Assembly (NCBI GenBank): GCA_037721555.1
Contig: JBBJOI010000008.1
Coordinates: forward strand, 56,761 to 120,760
Reading direction: 5' to 3'
DNA: 64,000 nt
From: Gaiellasilicea sp037721555
GTDB taxonomy: Bacteria; Actinomycetota; Thermoleophilia; Gaiellales; Gaiellaceae
The notes beneath the pieces are model-generated. The model searched no databases, was not told the DNA's origin, and saw nothing but the letters and a program-made list of their open reading frames with translations. Position numbers and translations under genes: made by a program. The stretch's first letter is position 1; every line of letters begins with the position of its first letter. Below are positions 60,476 to 64,000 of the stretch, in pieces.

Positions 60476-60593
60476 TCGGCCCCACAGCTTTAGCTCTACG
60501 AGTCCAGACCGATGTGGGTCATCCCCCTCCTCTCTGACCGCGACCGTGTCGGTGCCTCCGGAGGTCAGGCCGACCCTTCAGAGGCCTACGTGC

Positions 60594-60624
60594 GATCGAG
60601 ATCCGCCCCCCGCAGATCCCGATC
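60594..60624. repeat. Palindromic repeat, copy 2
   Basis: GATCGAGATCCG then GCAGATCCCGATC, followed by TTGCGCAG. It is a slightly decayed copy of 60353-60381 and immediately precedes the array of hairpins at 60643-60801. Confidence 0.55.
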
Positions 60625-60642
60625 TTGCGCAGTAGAAACAGC

Positions 60643-60801
60643 GGACGGGGCCCGCCGCCAGGCCCCGTCCCTTGGCTCCTAAGAAGCTCGGAGCCGGACT
60701 CTCTCCCGGCTGCCCCCGCCACATCGAGGCGCTCAGAAGATGTTCCAAGTATCGCCTCCACGGGGGGACTGGGTATCACCCATTCGGGGTTCACCAGTCC
60801 C
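60643..60801 (+). promoter_or_regulatory. Array of hairpins, candidate cis-regulatory RNA leader
   Basis: Five stems in 159 nt: GGACGGGGCC/GGCCCCGTCC (60643-60670), GGCTCC/GGAGCC (60674-60695), AGCCGG/CCGGCT (60692-60711), GAGGCG/CGCCTC (60726-60758), GGGACTGG/CCAGTCCC (60765-60801, with an inner mini-stem). Stems two and three share bases 60692-60695 and so exclude each other, a hallmark of switching. The start of the methionine/folate gene is 41 bp on. No match to SAM-I, SAM-II, SAM-IV, SAH or cobalamin consensus cores was found by eye. Confidence 0.4.
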
Positions 60802-60842
60802 TCGAACGGGGTTGACCGGCTCCGTTCACTCTCTGCCTTAGA

Positions 60843-62663
60843 GTGGCCGGCGTGTCGCACCGCTTTGTCGAGCGTCTCCGTTCTGGCACCCCGCTCGTCG
60901 CCGACGGGGGGATGGGCACACTCATCTCCGGGGCGGTTCCCCGACTTCGCTGCCCCGAGGAGGCGAACCTGCGCGCGCCGGAGAGCGTCGTCGCGCTCCA
61001 CGCGAGCTTCATCCGCGCCGGTGCCGACCTGATTGAGACGAACACCTTCGGGGCAAACCGCCGGAAGCTCTCGGCGCTGTACCTCGAGGACGAGCTCGAG
61101 CAGATCAACTCGGCGGGAGTCCGGCTGGCACGTGAGGCGCGGGAGGTCTGCGGCGGTGAGGTCTTCATCGCCGGTGCGATCGGGCCGTTGGGCGACGCCG
61201 AGTTGTTCAGCCCTGCCGACGGCGCGCCGCTCGTCGTCGAGCAGGCGCAGGTGCTCGAGGGCCGCGGCGTCGACCTGATCATGCTCGAGACCTACTACGA
61301 CCTCGACGAGATCGTCGCGGCAATCGAAGCGGTGCGGAGCGTCTCGAAGCTGCCGCTCGTCGCGCTGATGACCTTCGATGCGGATGGACAGACCCTCGGT
61401 GGCGTCTCGGCAGCGGCCGCTGCTGAGCAACTGGACAAGCTCGAGCTCGCCGCGATCGGGGCGAACCACAGCGCCGGTCCCGCCGCTGCTCTGAACGCCC
61501 TGGCTGAGATGCGTCGCGACGGACTCGTGCTCGCTGCCTTGCCGAACGTGGGCCTCGCAAGCCTCGCCGGCTCACGGGTCGTCTTCCCGCATGCGACACC
61601 GGAGTATTTCGGCGAGTTCGCGGCCCAGGCGCGCAATCTGGGCGCGAGGCTGATCGGCGGCTGCTGCGGCACCACCCCGGCCCAGATCGCTGCCATTCGC
61701 GCGGCCGTCGACGAGGGTCGGGAGCCCACACAGCAGCTCGTTGCGCGCGAGCGCGAGCTCTTTGTCCCGACGGAGAGCGCGGCCGAGGAGACGCAGCTCG
61801 CACGGATGTTTCGCGAGGGGACGTTCGTCGTCTCGGTGCAGCTCGACCCCCCGCTCGGAGCCAGTAACGAAGCGCTGCTCGAGACGGCGCGCGTGCTGAA
61901 GGGGCACGAAGGTGTCCATCTTGTCGACGTCAACGACAACCCGCGCGCGCGCGCACGCATGAGCGGCGTGATGGCTTCGGTGGCGATCGAGCGGAACTGT
62001 GGCCTCGAGACGATCCCCCACCTGACGCCGCGGGACATGGCGATCGCTGGGCTCGAGTCGCTCTTGCTCGGCGCACACGCCGAGGGTGTCCGCAACGTGC
62101 TCGCAGTCACCGGCGACCCGCCTGAGGAAGGTGACTACCCGGGGACGCGCGGCGTCTACGAGTTGGAGGCGATCGGGCTGACGCGCCTGATCGCCGGTCT
62201 CAACCGCGGCGAGGACTACCACGGCCGCTCCATCGACGCACCCACGTCCTTTTTCACCGGGGTGGCCGTCAATCCCTCGGCCGACGATCTGGAAACCGAG
62301 CTCGATCGGTTCGAGCAGAAGCTTGCTGCCGGCGCGCAGTTCGCGATGACCCAGGTGCTGTTCGACCTGACCTTTCTCGAGGCGTTCCTCGCCCATCACG
62401 GTGGCCGCTCGCCAATCCCGCTGCTCGTCGGAATCTGGCCGTTGCGGAGCCACCAGCTCGCGGTTCGGATCCACAACGAGGTGCCTGGCATCGTGGTGCC
62501 GGAGCCCGTGCAGGAGCGGCTGCGCGTCGCGGGGCCGGATGCGGTGGATGTCGGGCTCGAGCTTGCCCGCGAGCTGATGGACGAGGCACGCGAGCGGGCG
62601 GCCGGCGTCTACCTCGTGGCGCCGTTCCGGCAGCCGCTCGGCATCCTCGACCTGCTCACCTGA
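60843..62663 (+). CDS. Homocysteine S-methyltransferase fused to methylenetetrahydrofolate reductase
   Basis: 606 residues. N-terminal homocysteine S-methyltransferase barrel (1-300): LVADGGMGTLI, ADLIETNTFGANRRKL, IGGCCGTTPAQIAAI (two zinc Cys at 274-275). The third zinc ligand, usually Cys in a GxNC loop, is His209 (GANHSAG). C-terminal MTHFR barrel (about 318-606): FVVSVQLDPPLGAS, LAVTGDPPEEGDYPG, QFAMTQVLFDL. It matches the YitJ-type bifunctional enzyme that makes methyltetrahydrofolate and methylates homocysteine. Preceded by the candidate RNA leader. Confidence 0.93.
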   Translation: MAGVSHRFVERLRSGTPLVADGGMGTLISGAVPRLRCPEEANLRAPESVVALHASFIRAGADLIETNTFGANRRKLSALYLEDELEQINSAGVRLAREAREVCGGEVFIAGAIGPLGDAELFSPADGAPLVVEQAQVLEGRGVDLIMLETYYDLDEIVAAIEAVRSVSKLPLVALMTFDADGQTLGGVSAAAAAEQLDKLELAAIGANHSAGPAAALNALAEMRRDGLVLAALPNVGLASLAGSRVVFPHATPEYFGEFAAQARNLGARLIGGCCGTTPAQIAAIRAAVDEGREPTQQLVARERELFVPTESAAEETQLARMFREGTFVVSVQLDPPLGASNEALLETARVLKGHEGVHLVDVNDNPRARARMSGVMASVAIERNCGLETIPHLTPRDMAIAGLESLLLGAHAEGVRNVLAVTGDPPEEGDYPGTRGVYELEAIGLTRLIAGLNRGEDYHGRSIDAPTSFFTGVAVNPSADDLETELDRFEQKLAAGAQFAMTQVLFDLTFLEAFLAHHGGRSPIPLLVGIWPLRSHQLAVRIHNEVPGIVVPEPVQERLRVAGPDAVDVGLELARELMDEARERAAGVYLVAPFRQPLGILDLLT

Positions 62664-63792
62664 CGCATGGGCCGGAGGAGACGGCGTTCCCCTTCGCACG
62701 GCCGAGCACCCGCCGGATGCTCGCGGGCGGAACGCCGTAACCTGACGACGAGCCGATCCTGGCTGCGAAGACCGTCGTCTGCACCCGGCCCGTCGAGTCG
62801 ACAGCGGGCCCGCCCGAGTTCCCCTTGCGCACAGCGCCGCGCAGCGTCGTGACGGTGCGGCGGATCGGGCCGCGGCCATAGGCGTCGTCGGTCAGCACAG
62901 ACGCAGTCCGACCGATGCGGGCGGCCGAAGCAGTGAACGGCCCGCTCTCTGGGTAGCCGAGAATCGCCACACCCTCGCCCTCGGTCGGCTCGGCCAGGCG
63001 CAGGGCACGCCCGCGGAGCCCGGGGACGCGAAGCACGGCAACGTCGTTCCTCGGATCGAACGCGACGACTCGAGCGTCGAGTCGCCTGCCGTCCCCGCGA
63101 TCGACCCCGGCGTCGTTCATTCCGGCAACGACGTGAGCGTTCGTGACCACGAGCCGCGGCCCCGCGATCCAGGCCGAGCCGGAGACCCCGAGCCCACAGG
63201 CCGTCCCGGTGACGCGGAGGACGCTCCGTCGCGCCCGGCGCACGCCCGGGTTCGCGAGCAGCCGTGGGTCCGGCGGTGCCACACGCGCCTGCGGTCCGGC
63301 GATCCGCGCGAACGGGTCGACGCGCTCGATCGCATCGAGAAGCCGCGCCGGCGGCACGCGCGCGTTGATCTCGCGCAGGATGCGAGAACGCTGCACCTCC
63401 CGCCGCACCTCGGTTTGCCCCGGGATGTGGAGTGCGACGGCGCCTGCGACCCAGACGAGCGCCAGCCCCGTTGCGGCACCGAGGACGGCGCCACCGATCG
63501 TGTCGAGGAGCCTCAGTGGCGGCACCGCGAGGAGCGTCGAGCGAATCGTGCTCCCGACCAGCCGCGCGACGCTCTGGAGCAAGGCGGCCAGCACCACCGC
63601 GCCCCCGAGCGCCACGAGCGGCGTGTAGGGCGACTCGTCGCCGGCGAGGAACTGGGGCGCGAGCCGCGAGCCGACGATCGCGCCGGCGACGATGCCGGCG
63701 AGTGAGAACGCTCCCGCGATGAGCCCGCGACGCAACCCGCTCAGCGCCCCGAGCGCGATCACAGCCGCGGCGATCCAATCGACTGTCGTCAT
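62656..63792 (-). CDS. MarP-like membrane serine protease (CvpA domain + trypsin fold)
   Basis: 378 residues. Four N-terminal membrane helices of the CvpA family (about 1-130: IAAAVIALGALSGLRRGLIA, LLDTIGGAVLGAATGLALVW). The periplasmic chymotrypsin-like domain has His in VVTNAHVVAGM, Asp in DPRNDVAVLRV and Ser in KGNSGGPAVD; two Cys (TACGLG and terminal GPCVR) may form the MarP disulfide. MarP of Mycobacterium is needed for acid and oxidative stress survival. Its stop overlaps the converging MTHFR fusion gene by 8 bp. Confidence 0.92.
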   Translation of the reverse strand: MTTVDWIAAAVIALGALSGLRRGLIAGAFSLAGIVAGAIVGSRLAPQFLAGDESPYTPLVALGGAVVLAALLQSVARLVGSTIRSTLLAVPPLRLLDTIGGAVLGAATGLALVWVAGAVALHIPGQTEVRREVQRSRILREINARVPPARLLDAIERVDPFARIAGPQARVAPPDPRLLANPGVRRARRSVLRVTGTACGLGVSGSAWIAGPRLVVTNAHVVAGMNDAGVDRGDGRRLDARVVAFDPRNDVAVLRVPGLRGRALRLAEPTEGEGVAILGYPESGPFTASAARIGRTASVLTDDAYGRGPIRRTVTTLRGAVRKGNSGGPAVDSTGRVQTTVFAARIGSSSGYGVPPASIRRVLGRAKGNAVSSGPCVR

Positions 63793-63925
63793 CCAGTGAC
63801 GTCGTTCGTCAGCTCATAGGTCTCGTCCTCCCGGACGACATCTCCGAAAGGGGAACGTGTGGCCGGACGATCGCGGTTGGCTTCCCGGCACCCTAGTCCC
63901 GCCCCGGCTACAATGGCCCCCCGCT

Positions 63926-63999
<74 letters not shown>

Positions 64000-64000
64000 T

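Noticed and set aside
60643..60842. SAM-I, SAM-II, SAM-IV, SAH or cobalamin riboswitch
   Set aside because: Gene context fits but no consensus core is recognisable by eye; reported only as an unclassified structured leader.

Overview
The window is high-GC DNA with densely packed genes, many GTG/TTG starts, frequent 1-4 bp stop/start overlaps and very few obligate-parasite or enteric signatures. The gene families (RTX-repeat secreted proteins, Ig-like secreted proteins, class E sortase, RipA-like NlpC/P60 and M23 hydrolases, CsoR/CopA copper locus, MarP-like protease, LivK/H/M/G/F cassette, YitJ-type homocysteine methyltransferase-MTHFR fusion) suggest an actinobacterium, most likely of the Thermoleophilia/Gaiellales type. 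This assignment is inference from gene content and style, not from a marker gene.

Layout. (a) 1-3885: end of argD, then argR-argG-argH-argF, an overlapping arginine biosynthesis operon. (b) 3912-6445: a MarR regulator facing a secreted RTX-repeat protein across two matching inverted repeats, then an Ig-like secreted protein. (c) 6450-12480: a degraded accessory island. It holds a frameshifted tyrosine integrase next to tRNA-Thr(CGT), gene remnants, a transposase tail, a CBS-BON protein, a G/C homopolymer block that looks like poor sequence, a redoxin / jelly-roll-SMP-30 / HbpS-cupin cluster, and a tRNA-Lys 3' fragment that looks like an att core. (d) 12873-18806: copper locus on both strands (CopA ATPase, secreted protein, CopZ-like chaperone; TetR; CsoR, DUF4396 protein, second GCASC protein) with two nearly identical CsoR-type operators. 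(e) 18856-24570: envelope cluster (sortase with an in-frame TGA, M23 peptidase, DUF305 and BNR lipoproteins, NlpC/P60). (f) 25045-30933: LVIVD/PA-domain secreted protein, hydrolase remnant, then a two-gene P-loop ATPase system behind a perfect 16-bp palindrome, and a DUF2254 membrane protein. (g) 31015-39861: metallophosphoesterase, GlgC, a subtilase/RTX protein split by a frameshift, a junction of two 5'-truncated genes, glycerol kinase, GNAT. (h) 40162-46943: HxlR regulator, Lon, GGDEF-like protein, beta-lactamase-fold protein, DinB, ankyrin protein. (i) 46951-56926: a long minus-strand run containing a branched-chain amino acid type ABC transporter with two substrate-binding proteins, plus DDAH-like, SGNH, class V aminotransferase and bicupin genes. 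(j) 56959-63999: two truncated genes, M55 D-aminopeptidase, LysE exporter, SDR, a structured non-coding region ahead of the homocysteine methyltransferase-MTHFR fusion, a MarP-like protease and tRNA-Asp(GTC).

The best candidates for something undescribed are the paired ATPase locus (27516-29593), the possible RNA leader upstream of the methionine/folate fusion gene (60643-60801), and the HbpS-cupin / jelly-roll-SMP-30 / redoxin cluster (9504-12330). Several genes carry single-base frameshifts or a nonsense codon; some sit in homopolymers and may be sequencing errors, so each is flagged rather than assumed to be biological.
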